A DNA stretch of 13,915 bases from Bacteroidales bacterium. Its GTDB lineage: Bacteria > Bacteroidota > Bacteroidia > Bacteroidales > Muribaculaceae. This document shows positions 13,762 through 13,915 of the stretch, in pieces. The stretch lies in contig CAAFXX010000366.1 in assembly GCA_900767075.1 (NCBI GenBank), positions 1 to 13,915 on the forward strand, written 5' to 3'. Each line of letters starts with the position of its first letter. Position 1 is the first letter of the stretch. Made by a program: the position numbers and the translations under genes. The notes beneath the pieces are model-generated. The model was not told the DNA's origin. It did not search any database and was given only the letters and a program-made list of their open reading frames with translations.

Positions 13762-13915
13762 AATACAAGAGTTTTAAATGTTGTTGAAAATGCATCCGCT
13801 TCTCTCATCGGCAAATGAATGCTGCCTTTATAGATAAGACAATCTTGTCCAGAAGAAGTTTAATTTCATCCAATCTGCATGGAATTTAGAGCTTGTTTCA
13901 AAATAAATGTTAACG

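Noticed and set aside
13762..13915. Promoter of the secreted-protein gene
   Set aside because: Only one-mismatch -7 boxes (TTCATTTG, and TTATTTTG at 13906-13899) are present, and the -33 partner of the second would be outside the window. This is too weak to call.
1..13915. Mobile elements, CRISPR arrays, phage or toxin-antitoxin genes, tRNA
   Set aside because: I saw no transposase, integrase, spaced direct-repeat array, tRNA-like fold or paired small toxin-antitoxin genes. All large frames are accounted for by core genes.

Overview
The window looks like chromosomal DNA of a Bacteroidales bacterium. GC is moderate (about half), genes start after A-rich rather than Shine-Dalgarno leaders, and three intergenic sites carry the Bacteroidetes -7 box TAnnTTTG. 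The gene types also fit: Na+-NQR, LpxH-type phosphatase, PorT-like barrels and a BioG-BioC fusion. A gut family such as Muribaculaceae is a guess only. There is no tRNA, rRNA, CRISPR array, insertion sequence or phage gene. Almost everything is core metabolism, so any novelty is most likely between the genes.

Layout. Bases 1-791 are the 3' part of nqrF (plus), followed by glyA, bioD, a short DEDDy 3'-5' exonuclease and a two-helix small membrane protein, all plus strand up to 3894. A 346-base gap (3895-4240) follows. Next is a minus-strand block: a MIP18/DUF59 gene coupled to an lpxH-like gene through a 4-base overlap, and two tandem paralogous outer-membrane barrel genes with their own terminator. 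A short divergent promoter region (6709-6791) separates these from a plus-strand unit priA-bioA-bioF-bioGC. A minus-strand gene for a secreted protein rich in Asp, His, Lys and Tyr closes the window behind a bidirectional terminator.

How the genes fit together. BioC and BioG (fused here) would make pimeloyl-ACP by methylating malonyl-ACP and later removing the methyl ester. BioF would condense the product with alanine to KAPA, BioA would aminate KAPA to DAPA, and BioD would close the ureido ring to dethiobiotin. bioB is not in the window, and bioD lies about 6.5 kb upstream of bioA in a separate plus-strand unit. priA lies immediately upstream in the same apparent operon.

Best candidate for something undescribed. 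The gap 3895-4240 contains a textbook Bacteroidetes promoter on the minus strand (TTTG, 20-base spacer, TACCTTTG). It points away from lpxH into two stable stem-loops, the first followed by a U-rich tract. No convincing ORF lies between, so this looks like a small RNA gene of about 90 or 145 nt. A perfect inverted repeat TTACAA-N5-TTGTAA lies just upstream of its promoter.
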